Assembly: GCA_900540085.1 (NCBI GenBank)
Contig: UQEU01000007.1
Span: forward strand, 28,750-92,749
Direction: 5' to 3'
Origin: an uncultured Eubacteriales bacterium
GTDB lineage: Bacteria; Bacillota; Clostridia; Oscillospirales; Acutalibacteraceae
DNA: 64,000 nt
Part shown: piece after piece, positions 24,965 to 34,305 of the stretch
Numbering within the stretch: the first letter of the stretch is position 1
Layout of the letters: each line of letters opens with the position of its first letter
The notes under the pieces: model-generated
Database searches by the model: none
Told to the model about the DNA's origin: nothing
The model's input: only the letters and a program-made list of their open reading frames with translations
Program-made: the position numbers and the translations under genes

Positions 24965-24968
24965 GAAA

Positions 24969-27900
24969 TCAGAATAAAAATGATAACTGGCTTGACTCGG
25001 GCATATCTCCGAGAGCACCTAAACTTCTTAAAGAGTCAACTGTTGACCTGCCGATTTTTGCTCTTTCCATTAAATCATCGCATGAAACAAAATCGCCGTT
25101 ACCGTCTTCTCTCGCCTGCACGATTGCTTTGGCAGCGTTTTCTCCGACACCGTCGATAGCACCGAAAGGCAAACGGATTTTTCCGTCTTCTATCTTATAA
25201 ACTCTTGAGTCGGACTTATATATATCCACAGGCAGAAATTCGATACCTCTTGCAAGCATTTCAACAACAATTTGCAAAATAGTTGCCGTATCTTTTTCTT
25301 TTGCAGTAGCCTTTTGGTTTGAATTAATTTCTTTAATTTTGTCCATAACGGCTTTTTTGCCTTTTAAAGATGTCTGTGCATCAAGGTCTCCGCCTCGAAC
25401 TGTAAAAAATGCACTGTAATATTCAATAGGATAATATATCTTATACCAACCGAGTCTTAGTGCTGCGATAACATAAGCTGCGGCGTGTGCCTTCGGGAAC
25501 ATATATTTTATTTTCATACAAGAATCAATATACCATTCCTCGACATTATGCTCACGCATTGCCTGCTTATGCTCGTCTGTCAAAAGTTTTGTTGCCTTGC
25601 CTTTTCTTACGATTTCCATAATTGTAAACGCCATTTTAGGCTCTAACCCTTTATGAAGCAAGTAAGTCATAATACTGTCTCGTGTACCGATAACATTTGA
25701 AATGGTACAAGTACCGTTTTTGATGAGTTCCTGTGCATTTCCGAGCCAAACATCTGTACCATGCGACAAACCCGAAATTTGCAACAAGTCGGAAAATGTT
25801 TTCGGTTGAGCTTCAAGCAACATTCCTATAACAAAGTTTGTACCCATTTCGGGAATTGATAAAGTACCTGTCTGACAGCCTATATCTTCCGGTTCAACGC
25901 CGAGAGGCTTTGTTGAGGTAATCATTTCATACAACTTAGGGTCGCAAAGGTCAACATCCATAACAGGTATGCCTGTGCAATCTTCAAGGAATTTGTACAA
26001 TGTAGGAACATCGTGTCCGAGTTCGTCAAGTTTCAAAAGTGTGTCGTGCAAAGCATTTTTAAAATCAAAATGAGTAGTCAAAGTACCCTTAGAAGCGTCG
26101 TTTGACGGATACTGAATAGGAGTAAAGTCCTCAACTTCATATTCGCTCGGAACAACAACCATACCTCCGGGATGCTGACCTGTTGTTCTCTTAATGCCTG
26201 TACAACCGATTGTCAAACGATTTTCTTCGGCACGACTTACATTCATACCTCTTTTTTCAAGATACTTTTTAACATATCCGTAAGCAGTTTTATCGGCAAC
26301 AGTCGCCATTGTTCCTGCTTTAAACACATGAGTTTTTCCGAACAATTCCTCTGTAAATCTATGACTTTGGCTTTGGAAATCGCCCGAAAAGTTAAGGTCA
26401 ATATCGGGTTCTTTATCGCCGTCGAAACCAAGAAATGTCTCAAACGGTATCTCGTGTCCGTCTCGTTTCATCTGAGTATCACAATGCGGACAATTTTTTA
26501 CAGGAAGGTCAAACCCTGAACCGTAAGAACCATCTAAAATAAACTCCGAATGTTTGCAATTCGGACAAACATAGTGTGGTGCAAGCGGATTTACTTCTGA
26601 AATACCTGCCATATGAGCAACAAATGAAGAACCTACCGAACCTCTTGAACCTACCAAATATCCGTGTTCTTCCGAGTTTTTAACAAGTCGTTTTGCAATA
26701 ACATAAAGCACTGCATAGCCGTGTTTAATGATTGAGTTCAATTCTTTTTCAAGTCTTGTAGCAACAAGTTCGGGAACAGGGTTGCCGTAAATTTCTTTTG
26801 CTCTTTTCCAGCAAATATCTGTAAGTTCTTCCTCTGCGCCGTCAATATGCGGTTGGAAAGTTCCGGGCGGAATAGGTACAAGACCGTCCTCAATCATATC
26901 TGCTATTTTATTTGGATTTTCTATAACAAATTCTTTTGCTCTGTCGCCGAGATATGAAAAATCGTCAAGCATTTCATTTGTAGTTTTAAAGTACAAAGGT
27001 GCCTGCATATCTGCATCATCGAAGCCCTTACTGTCCATAATAATCGCTCTGAACTGAGCGTCTTTTTCATCAAGGAAATGAACATCTCCCGTAGCGACAG
27101 TCATTTTACCGAGTTCATCTGCTATTGAAATGATTTTTCTATTAATGTTATTTAAGTCTTCTTCAGAATTGATATTTTCATATTTTTCCCTGTCAGACCT
27201 AATCATAAAAGCATTGTTTCCGTTAGGCTGAATTTCAAGATAATCGTAAAAAGAAGCGATTTTTTTAATTTCTTCATCACTTTTATTATTCACAATCGCT
27301 TGATAAACTTCACCTTGTTCGCACGCCGAACCTATAATGATACCGTTTCTGCTTTTCATCAAATCGGTTTTTCTGATTAACGGTCTGTTCTTAAACTGTT
27401 CTATATTGGACTTTGAAATATGTTTATACAAAACTTTTCTGCCCTCAAGATTTTTGATTAAGAAAATAATATGATATCTTTCAAACTGTTTTAATTTCAG
27501 TTCCATAAAGTTAGGGTACTTCTCATCATCTACCAAATAACCTTCCATACCCATAATAACTTTTATACCGGCGTCTTTACCTGCTTTGCAAGCCTCAGGC
27601 AGTGCCTGTACAACGCCGTGATCGGTAATTGCTATTGCCTTATGTCCCCACTTTGCTGCCCTTTTTACAAGTGCCGTCGGACTTGTTATGCCGTCCATTT
27701 CTGACAACGATGTATGTAAATGAAGTTCAACTCTTTTTTCGGGAGCATCGTCTTCTTTTTCTGCTTTTTGCACAGTTGCCATTGCAAAAGGATTTAAAAC
27801 ATACTCATTTGCATATGTATCAAATGCATATTTACCCGTTATTAAAACAGTGCCTACTTCGCTGATTTTAGATGAGAGCTTGTCTATAACTTCATTTTCG

Positions 27901-28700
27901 CCGAAAACTTTTACAGAAAGCGACGATGTATAGTCAGTTATATCAAATGTAAAAATCTTATTGTTTCCACGACGGGTTTCTATTATTTCCTGACTGATAA
28001 TATCGCCCCAAACGGTAATAATGCCGTCTGTTATATGTACATCGGAAATATTTTTCGGAACTTCTCTGACATCTCGTCCATAAACGGTTTTTGCCGTATC
28101 AATATAAAGAGGTGTTCCTTCAAGCAATTTATGTTTAACATTTTTCTGAACATTTTTCTTGATTTGTTCAAGTTCCTTTTGCTTGCTTTCATACATTTCT
28201 TTTGCTTTTTGCTCAACATCAAAAACTGCATCTTCTACAAGTTCAACTTCATATTCAAGAGAAAAGGAATAGTATATTTCCTTTTGAAGCGACTCGCATA
28301 TTTTTTTTGACTCAAGCAATTCTTTACCGCCGTTTTGCAATTTAAGTTTTAATACTGCATCGTTATGGTCAAATTCAAGTTTCACACCGTCAAAAAAGCC
28401 TGCAATCTGCGGATTTGTTTTTTGAACTTTTTTAATAATACTGAAAACAGCGTTATCGCCGAAACAACTTTTAGGGTACTTAACTTTAATATCTATTTTA
28501 TTTACTTCAAAATCTTTCTTTATTTCATTTTCTGCAAGTTCGAGTAAATCACTTTCAATTAAATCGTTGCTTAATATTTCAAAAGAAATCACTCTGTTTT
28601 TACGAGAAATGTTTAAAGAAGTTATTTCTGCATCTGAAAAAACAGGAAAATTATCTTGTTTATTGCAGATACAATCAAATATGTCTGTTATTTTTGCCAT
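24969..28700 (-). CDS. polC: DNA polymerase III alpha subunit PolC, lacking the exonuclease domain
   Basis: A 1243-residue Gram-positive replicative polymerase. In order: N-terminal domain (1 to about 220), OB fold with VWGDIISQE (about 230-310), PHP domain starting VELHLHTSLSEMDG (about 324), then directly the second PHP half with IIIGSACEQGEVYQ (about 454), thumb/palm with YLVGSRGSVGSS, a four-cysteine zinc site (C712, C715, C737, C740), catalytic aspartates in PDIDLNF (766 and 768), GIKRTTGQHPGG, SGLSHGTDVWLGN and MFPKAHAAAYV, ending with the clamp-binding QLSFLF. B. subtilis PolC has about 1437 residues because a DnaQ-like proofreading exonuclease interrupts PHP; here LVDDEKY (about 389) runs straight into the polymerase part. 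ATG overlaps the ispG stop (TAATG). Confidence 0.97.
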   Translation of the reverse strand: MAKITDIFDCICNKQDNFPVFSDAEITSLNISRKNRVISFEILSNDLIESDLLELAENEIKKDFEVNKIDIKVKYPKSCFGDNAVFSIIKKVQKTNPQIAGFFDGVKLEFDHNDAVLKLKLQNGGKELLESKKICESLQKEIYYSFSLEYEVELVEDAVFDVEQKAKEMYESKQKELEQIKKNVQKNVKHKLLEGTPLYIDTAKTVYGRDVREVPKNISDVHITDGIITVWGDIISQEIIETRRGNNKIFTFDITDYTSSLSVKVFGENEVIDKLSSKISEVGTVLITGKYAFDTYANEYVLNPFAMATVQKAEKEDDAPEKRVELHLHTSLSEMDGITSPTALVKRAAKWGHKAIAITDHGVVQALPEACKAGKDAGIKVIMGMEGYLVDDEKYPNFMELKLKQFERYHIIFLIKNLEGRKVLYKHISKSNIEQFKNRPLIRKTDLMKSRNGIIIGSACEQGEVYQAIVNNKSDEEIKKIASFYDYLEIQPNGNNAFMIRSDREKYENINSEEDLNNINRKIISIADELGKMTVATGDVHFLDEKDAQFRAIIMDSKGFDDADMQAPLYFKTTNEMLDDFSYLGDRAKEFVIENPNKIADMIEDGLVPIPPGTFQPHIDGAEEELTDICWKRAKEIYGNPVPELVATRLEKELNSIIKHGYAVLYVIAKRLVKNSEEHGYLVGSRGSVGSSFVAHMAGISEVNPLAPHYVCPNCKHSEFILDGSYGSGFDLPVKNCPHCDTQMKRDGHEIPFETFLGFDGDKEPDIDLNFSGDFQSQSHRFTEELFGKTHVFKAGTMATVADKTAYGYVKKYLEKRGMNVSRAEENRLTIGCTGIKRTTGQHPGGMVVVPSEYEVEDFTPIQYPSNDASKGTLTTHFDFKNALHDTLLKLDELGHDVPTLYKFLEDCTGIPVMDVDLCDPKLYEMITSTKPLGVEPEDIGCQTGTLSIPEMGTNFVIGMLLEAQPKTFSDLLQISGLSHGTDVWLGNAQELIKNGTCTISNVIGTRDSIMTYLLHKGLEPKMAFTIMEIVRKGKATKLLTDEHKQAMREHNVEEWYIDSCMKIKYMFPKAHAAAYVIAALRLGWYKIYYPIEYYSAFFTVRGGDLDAQTSLKGKKAVMDKIKEINSNQKATAKEKDTATILQIVVEMLARGIEFLPVDIYKSDSRVYKIEDGKIRLPFGAIDGVGENAAKAIVQAREDGNGDFVSCDDLMERAKIGRSTVDSLRSLGALGDMPESSQLSFLF

Positions 28701-29749
28701 TATAATTTTTCAATCTCTTTCATTAATTCATCAAGCAGTTCATCTTCCGAAACCTTTCGCAAAACTTCGCCTTTTTTGAAAATTATACCGCAACCGTTAC
28801 CGCCTGCAATACCGATGTCCGCCTCTTTTGCCTCTCCCGGCCCGTTAACAACGCAACCCATTACGGCAACTTTTATAGGCTTATGAACATTTTGAAGTTT
28901 TTGTTCAACTTGTTTTGCAAGTCCTACCAAATCTATACGAGTTCTTCCGCAAGTAGGACAACTTATTAAATACGGAGAATCATTTTTCATACCGAGCGCT
29001 TTCAAAATATCAAAAGCTGCAAAAACTTCTTTTACCGGACTGTCGGTAAGGCTGACTCTTATGGTATCACCAATGCCGTGAGCAAGCAGTGAACCGATAC
29101 CTATTGACGATTTTACTATTCCCATTCTTTCGGTACCTGCCTCCGTAACTCCCAAATGAAGAGGATAATTACATTTTTCGGCAGCAAGTTCATAAGCAGA
29201 AATCATCGTCTGAACATTTGAACTTTTAATTGATATAACAATATCGTCAAAATCAAATTTTTCAAGCAAAGAAGCGTGATACAAAGCCGAGTCAACGAGT
29301 GCTTCGGAACAAGGTGAACCGTATTTTGCAAGAATATTTTTTTCAAGAGAACCTGAATTAACGCCTATTCTTATAGGGATTTGCTTACTTTTACAAATGT
29401 CTGCAACTGCTTTTACTTTACCTTCATCACCGATATTTCCCGGATTTATTCTGATTTTATCAATACCTCTTTCAGCAGCACCTATTGCAAGACGATAGTC
29501 AAAATGAATATCTGCTACAAGCGGTACATCCACTGCATTTTTTATAGGCTCAATCAAATCAAGTGCCTTTTCATCGGGGATTGCAAAACGAATGATTTGA
29601 CAACCGGCAGAGGCAAGTTCTTTTGCTTGTTCAACACTTCTCTCAATATCTGTTGAAGGAATGTTAAGCATTGACTGAACAAGAACTTCTGAATTTCCTC
29701 CGATATATTTATTTCCTATTTTAACTTTTTTTGAAATTCTTTTTTCCAT
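28700..29749 (-). CDS. ispG: (E)-4-hydroxy-3-methylbut-2-enyl-diphosphate synthase IspG (GcpE)
   Basis: A 349-residue enzyme of the non-mevalonate isoprenoid pathway that reductively opens methylerythritol cyclodiphosphate. Marks are VQSMLNIPSTDIERSVEQ, ADIHFDYRLA, RINPGNIG, and the 4Fe-4S cysteines in SCPTCGRTRIDL and MGCVVNGPGEA. An ATG at 29749 with GGTGA six bases upstream is preferred to earlier starts that give an unlikely basic leader overlapping rseP. It lies between rseP and polC in the conserved order, two genes after dxr of the same pathway. Confidence 0.96.
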   Translation of the reverse strand: MEKRISKKVKIGNKYIGGNSEVLVQSMLNIPSTDIERSVEQAKELASAGCQIIRFAIPDEKALDLIEPIKNAVDVPLVADIHFDYRLAIGAAERGIDKIRINPGNIGDEGKVKAVADICKSKQIPIRIGVNSGSLEKNILAKYGSPCSEALVDSALYHASLLEKFDFDDIVISIKSSNVQTMISAYELAAEKCNYPLHLGVTEAGTERMGIVKSSIGIGSLLAHGIGDTIRVSLTDSPVKEVFAAFDILKALGMKNDSPYLISCPTCGRTRIDLVGLAKQVEQKLQNVHKPIKVAVMGCVVNGPGEAKEADIGIAGGNGCGIIFKKGEVLRKVSEDELLDELMKEIEKL

Positions 29750-29766
29750 ATCATTCACCATATAAT

Positions 29767-30819
29767 TTAAAACAGTTTTGTAATATCGCTGAATGTAACA
29801 ACGCACATCAAACCGAGCAGCAAAACGAGTCCTATTGTATTTACTGCCCATTCAAACTTTTTAGGTAATTTTTTCTTTGTAATTCCCTCAAAAAGTAAAA
29901 TGAATATACGCCAACCGTCAAGTGCAGGAATCGGTAACAAATTAAACAATCCGACATTGATTGTCAAAAGTGCCATAATTCTCAACATAGACGGTATAGA
30001 GGTTTTTACTGCATCGGAAATAACGCTGACACTTCCGACAGGCCCTGCCAAATCTGACAAACCATACTTACCTACAAGCAAGTCATGTACCGACAAGAAC
30101 ACCATTCGAGCGTACGAAACAAACTCAAGGCAGGCAGATTTTATCACATTTGAAAAAGTTTTCGGCACACCTATCAGCCAAAAGTCCATTGAAATAAAAC
30201 GATGACCTTCATACTCTTCGGTTGCAAACTTAACATCGTCAAGTTTAACGGTTTTTCCGTCTCTTTCAACAACCATATCTACAACTCCGCTTTCGCTTCG
30301 TGAAAAAGCAGTTGTAATATCTGAAGGAGTAAATGTTCTCATACCATCAATGGATTTGATAACATCGCCTTTTTCAAGTCCGTAAGAACTGCTGATTGCA
30401 GTATCTTCAAATTTTGCAACTTCACAGGTGCCGACGAGTTCGGAAGATGAAACAATAACTATCATTATGATAAGTCCGAGAATTAAATTCATCACGGCAC
30501 CTGCAACAACAACAATTATTCTTTGCCAAACTTTTTTTGAAGAAAATGAGCCTTCATTGTCACTTTCCTCATCTTCGCCTTCCATTGCACAATAACCGCC
30601 GAATAAAATCCAACGCAAAGAAAACTTCGTATCGCCTTTTTGTTTGCTGAAAATTTTAGGCCCCATTCCGATTGAAAACTCATTGACTTTGATTTTGTTT
30701 ATTTTTGCAGCGAAAAAATGTCCTGCTTCGTGAATAATAATAATCACTTCAAAAAACAAAATCGCAATCAAAATGGGATAAACAGCGTTCCACACACTTG
30801 AAATACTTAAATCAATCAA
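29767..30819 (-). CDS. rseP: site-2 intramembrane metalloprotease RseP (RasP)
   Basis: A 350-residue membrane protease with the zinc motif HEAGH at residues 30-34 in the first membrane segment, a PDZ domain around 130-200 (GLEKGDVIKSIDGM), and the third metal ligand in NLLPIPALDGWRIF near 290; four membrane segments in all. Such proteases cut anti-sigma factors and remnant signal peptides inside the membrane; in B. subtilis RasP acts on RsiW and FtsL. It overlaps the dxr stop by ATGA. Confidence 0.94.
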   Translation of the reverse strand: MIDLSISSVWNAVYPILIAILFFEVIIIIHEAGHFFAAKINKIKVNEFSIGMGPKIFSKQKGDTKFSLRWILFGGYCAMEGEDEESDNEGSFSSKKVWQRIIVVVAGAVMNLILGLIIMIVIVSSSELVGTCEVAKFEDTAISSSYGLEKGDVIKSIDGMRTFTPSDITTAFSRSESGVVDMVVERDGKTVKLDDVKFATEEYEGHRFISMDFWLIGVPKTFSNVIKSACLEFVSYARMVFLSVHDLLVGKYGLSDLAGPVGSVSVISDAVKTSIPSMLRIMALLTINVGLFNLLPIPALDGWRIFILLFEGITKKKLPKKFEWAVNTIGLVLLLGLMCVVTFSDITKLF

Positions 30820-31964
30820 CCTTTTACCGCCTCTGCAACATAATTTCTGGCATCTCTGTCTGCTTCAAGAACATCATCAAGAGTAAAATCAGATATATCT
30901 TTTGCATTTTTCATAGCCTCATTATTAAGATATGCAATATCTGTAAATTTAATTTTCCCATCAAGAAAATATTTTACACTTTCTTCATTTGCTCCGTTTG
31001 CGGCTGCGGGATGAACGCCGCCCAAACGAATAGCGTCTTTACAAACATTGATACACTTAAATGTCTCGTAGTCAGGCTCATAAAAAGTAAGTTTCCCATA
31101 GTCTGCAAGACTCAACTGTGCAACGGGAGACTCAAACCTGTCGGGATATGTCAAGGCGTATTGAATAGGTATTCTCATATCGGGTACACCGAGCTGAGCA
31201 ATAACAGAATTGTCAACATACTCTATCAAAGAATGAACAACTGACTCTCTGTGAACCAATATGTCTATTTCTTCGGGAGTTTTGTCAAACAACCAAGCAG
31301 CCTCAATTAATTCAAGTCCCTTATTCATCATAGTAGCAGAGTCGATAGTAATTTTATTTCCCATGCTCCAATTCGGATGGTTTAAAGCCTGTTCTACCGT
31401 AACATTTTCAAGTTCTTTTTCTTTTTTATTAAAAAACGGACCGCCGGAAGCAGTCAAAATAACTCTTTTCACTGCTTTTTGCGACGGAGCGCCTTGCATT
31501 GCCTGAAAAATTGCCGAGTGTTCACTGTCAACAGGCAATATTGAAACGCCGTTTTTTTCGGCAGCCCGAGTTACCAAATGTCCGCCTGCAACAAGAGTTT
31601 CTTTATTTGCAAGCGCTATTGTTTTTTTCTCATTTATAGCGGCAAGAGTAGGTTCAAGACCTACCATACCTACAACAGAGTTTAAAACAACATTAGCATC
31701 TTTATATGTTGCACACTCTATAAGACCGTCCTTACCCGATAAAACTTTTATATCGGTGTCAGCGAGCCTTGACTTCAATTCTTTTGCAGAATTTTCATCC
31801 ATCATACAAACAACTGACGGTTTGAATTCTCTCGCCTGTTCTTCAACGAGTTTAAAATTTTTATTTGCAGTCAAAGCACAAATATTAAAACCGTTTTTTC
31901 TTACAACATCGAGAGATTGAGTACCTATTGAACCTGTTGAGCCTAAAAGAGAAATATTTTTCAT
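30816..31964 (-). CDS. dxr: 1-deoxy-D-xylulose 5-phosphate reductoisomerase Dxr
   Basis: A 382-residue NADPH enzyme producing methylerythritol phosphate. The nucleotide-binding LLGSTGSIGTQSLDVV is at the very start, ALANKETLVAGG near 115, the metal and substrate site PVDSEHSAIFQ near 150, ASGGPFF, and NHPNWSMGNKITIDSATMMNKGLE near 212. Length is normal. TGGTGAT precedes the ATG. It sits in the pyrH-frr-uppS-cdsA-dxr-rseP-ispG-polC cluster. Confidence 0.97.
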   Translation of the reverse strand: MKNISLLGSTGSIGTQSLDVVRKNGFNICALTANKNFKLVEEQAREFKPSVVCMMDENSAKELKSRLADTDIKVLSGKDGLIECATYKDANVVLNSVVGMVGLEPTLAAINEKKTIALANKETLVAGGHLVTRAAEKNGVSILPVDSEHSAIFQAMQGAPSQKAVKRVILTASGGPFFNKKEKELENVTVEQALNHPNWSMGNKITIDSATMMNKGLELIEAAWLFDKTPEEIDILVHRESVVHSLIEYVDNSVIAQLGVPDMRIPIQYALTYPDRFESPVAQLSLADYGKLTFYEPDYETFKCINVCKDAIRLGGVHPAAANGANEESVKYFLDGKIKFTDIAYLNNEAMKNAKDISDFTLDDVLEADRDARNYVAEAVKG

Positions 31965-31981
31965 AATATCACCAAATCAAA

Positions 31982-32860
31982 TTACATTACAGAATTAAAA
32001 TACACTAATGAAATTGCATAAGTTGCGGCAAGAGTAAATAAAGAAGAATCAAATCTGTCCATTACACCGCCGTGTCCGGGGAAAATTTTCCCGAAATCTT
32101 TAACACCGAAATTTCTTTTAAGTACTGACGCCGTCAAATCGCCGAACATTCCGAGCATTGAAACAAACACACTTGCGCAAAGTAAAACTATCATCAACGC
32201 TTTTTCGATTTTTTCGTCTGCAAAGTGATTATAGAGTAAAACAGCGCAAACATTTAATATTGATGAAAACACAAGTCCGCCCACAGCGCCCTCTATGGTT
32301 TTTTTAGGACTGATATTGGGACACATTTTATGTTTTCCGATTGCCATACCCGTAAGTTGAGCGCCCGTATCTGTTGCAAGAGCACAAATAAGAGCATAAA
32401 AAATCAAATACACTCCGATTTGTTTATTTTCCCCTCCTATATCACGAAGTCTGACAATAATTGAAAAGCCGTACGGCACAACAACACTTGCAAAAAAAGC
32501 CGTTGTAACATCTTCAAACTTTGTTGTTGAATAGTTGCGAAGCATAGAAAGGAAAAATACCAAAGCAAGTACAATAACAAAAACTACCGACGGAACTGCA
32601 CCGATAATTTTTCCGAAAACTTCAGCACTTACAAAAGGTTCCAAACATTTTTCATTTGCGAAAAAAGGAACGATTGCCGAAAAAGCAGTACCAGTTACTA
32701 AAATAAATTTATTTTTTATTTTTGCACATTTCATTATTTCATTTGATGCAACTGCACTTAAAAATGCAACAACCAATACAAGTGCAGGCGTATATATCTG
32801 CCACACTACAAAAGCAAGAACCGCAAGCAAAACAATCGCTGTAATTACACGAGTTTTCAT
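31982..32860 (-). CDS. cdsA: phosphatidate cytidylyltransferase CdsA
   Basis: A 292-residue membrane enzyme with about eight hydrophobic segments that makes CDP-diacylglycerol from phosphatidic acid and CTP. The signature is in the C-terminal part: KKTIEGAVGG, GDLTASVLKRNFGVKDFG and FPGHGGVMDRFDS, holding the two catalytic aspartates. GGAGGAG stands before the ATG, which directly follows the uppS stop. Confidence 0.95.
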   Translation of the reverse strand: MKTRVITAIVLLAVLAFVVWQIYTPALVLVVAFLSAVASNEIMKCAKIKNKFILVTGTAFSAIVPFFANEKCLEPFVSAEVFGKIIGAVPSVVFVIVLALVFFLSMLRNYSTTKFEDVTTAFFASVVVPYGFSIIVRLRDIGGENKQIGVYLIFYALICALATDTGAQLTGMAIGKHKMCPNISPKKTIEGAVGGLVFSSILNVCAVLLYNHFADEKIEKALMIVLLCASVFVSMLGMFGDLTASVLKRNFGVKDFGKIFPGHGGVMDRFDSSLFTLAATYAISLVYFNSVM

Positions 32861-33595
32861 TTATTCTCCTCCAAAACGACGATTTCTTTTTTCATAAGCA
32901 AAAAGTGCCTCGTCTAAATCTTTTTCTTTAAAGTCAGGCCAAAGAACATCACTATACCAAAATTCACTGTATGCAGACTGCCACAGCAAGAAGTTTGAAA
33001 GTCTTTGTTCTCCGCTCGGCCTTATTATCAAATCAGGGTCGGGCTGATTTGCAGTATAAATATTTTGAGAAATATCCTGCACGGTAATATCGTCTGCACA
33101 TTTACCGCTTTCAATAATCTTTTTAACGGCACTCACAATTTCTTGTCTTCCTCCGTAATTAAGAGCAAGATTGATGACTGTACCGTTTTTTTGTGCAGTT
33201 TTCTTTTCTGCCCTGTCCATAAGTTCGAGTATATCTTCTCTGAGACCTTCTCGTTCACCTATAAATTTCAGACTGATATTTTCTTTTTCATTAAAATCTT
33301 TTTCAGCCTCAAGCAAATAGTCTTTGAACAAATTCATAAGAGCATCTACTTCTTCTTTAGGTCTTTTCCAATTTTCCGTTGAAAAAGCGTAAAAAGTAAC
33401 ATATTTCACGCCTAAATCCGCACAATATTTTGATATTTTACGAAAAACTTCTGCACCTGCTTTATGACCTGCTTTTCTCGGCAATGCTCTTTTTTTTGCC
33501 CATCTGCCGTTTCCGTCCATTATTATACCGATATGTTGAGGCAAAACAGTAAATTTTTCTGAATTTACGCTTTCATTTTTCTTAAAAATTGCCAT
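32861..33595 (-). CDS. uppS: isoprenyl transferase (undecaprenyl diphosphate synthase) UppS
   Basis: A 244-residue cis-prenyltransferase. Its catalytic aspartate is in HIGIIMDGNGRWAKKR, followed by RKAGHKAGAEV, TFYAFSTENWKRP and, near the end, PDLIIRPSGEQRLSNFLLWQ with the substrate-binding arginines. It makes the C55 lipid carrier used for peptidoglycan and for the polysaccharide cluster at 46-57 kb. The ATG at 33595 has AGGAGGAG upstream; an earlier in-frame start at 33628 is less likely. Confidence 0.96.
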   Translation of the reverse strand: MAIFKKNESVNSEKFTVLPQHIGIIMDGNGRWAKKRALPRKAGHKAGAEVFRKISKYCADLGVKYVTFYAFSTENWKRPKEEVDALMNLFKDYLLEAEKDFNEKENISLKFIGEREGLREDILELMDRAEKKTAQKNGTVINLALNYGGRQEIVSAVKKIIESGKCADDITVQDISQNIYTANQPDPDLIIRPSGEQRLSNFLLWQSAYSEFWYSDVLWPDFKEKDLDEALFAYEKRNRRFGGE

Positions 33596-33632
33596 AATTG
33601 CTCCTCCTGCACACATATAATAAAGCATTTTA

Positions 33633-33650
33633 GGGCGTCGATTGACGCCC
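33633..33650 (-). terminator. G+C-rich hairpin between frr and uppS
   Basis: A perfect 7-base stem, GGGCGTC with GACGCCC, and a 4-base loop in the gap between frr and uppS. The minus strand continues TAAAATGCTTT, so the T tract is weak; this may be a leaky terminator or a processing site rather than a true stop. An AT-rich stretch before the uppS ribosome-binding site could hold a promoter. Confidence 0.45.
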
Positions 33651-33666
33651 CATACAATATTTTATG

Positions 33667-34227
33667 TCAGATGGAAAGAATTTCTTTTTCTTTTTTATCT
33701 GTGATTTCTTCTGCTTGTTTGATTGCTTTATCTGTATAATCCTGAATTTGCTTTTCAGCAGATTTTACATCATCTTCAGTAATTTCATTGTCTTTTTTAA
33801 GTTTTTTAACATCGTCAATAGCATCTCTTCTGACATTTCTTACAGCAATTTTTGCTTCTTCATTGCGTTTTGCAATATCTTTTACGATTTCTTTACGGCG
33901 TTCTTCCGTGAGAGGAGGAAAGTTAAGACGAATAACTTTGCCGTCATTCATAGGATTAATACCGATATCTGACATATTTATTGCTTTTTCGATTTCTTTA
34001 ATTGAAGAAGCGTCCCACGGCTGAATAGCAAGTGTACGGGGTTCCGGTACGCTTACCTGTGCCATTTGAACAATCGGTGTAGGTGTGCCGTAATAATCAA
34101 CTAAAACTCTGTCAAGAATTGACGGGTTTGCTCTGCCTGCTCTGATAGCAGCGTAGTCTCTTTCAAGTGCCTGAAGACACTTTTCCATTTTTTCATTTGT
34201 TGTTGAATAAATACTTTCTAAAGTCAT
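33667..34227 (-). CDS. frr: ribosome recycling factor
   Basis: A 186-residue protein of normal length. It has RAGRANPSILDRVLVDYYGTP near residue 29, VPEPRTLAIQPWD near 67, NDGKVIRLNFPPLTEERR near 104, and KKDNEITEDD near 145. With EF-G it splits the post-termination ribosome. AAAGGT precedes the start. It follows pyrH by 78 bases, in the usual order. Confidence 0.97.
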   Translation of the reverse strand: MTLESIYSTTNEKMEKCLQALERDYAAIRAGRANPSILDRVLVDYYGTPTPIVQMAQVSVPEPRTLAIQPWDASSIKEIEKAINMSDIGINPMNDGKVIRLNFPPLTEERRKEIVKDIAKRNEEAKIAVRNVRRDAIDDVKKLKKDNEITEDDVKSAEKQIQDYTDKAIKQAEEITDKKEKEILSI

Positions 34228-34305
34228 AATAAAATACCTTTCAAAATATATTTAATTTAATGCAGTTAATATTTTTGAGTCTGACAAACTTAAAGATGAC
34301 AAAAA

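Noticed and set aside
24899..24968. T-box leader before the his genes
   Set aside because: The gap between the promoter and the start codon is about 30 bases, far too short for a T-box.
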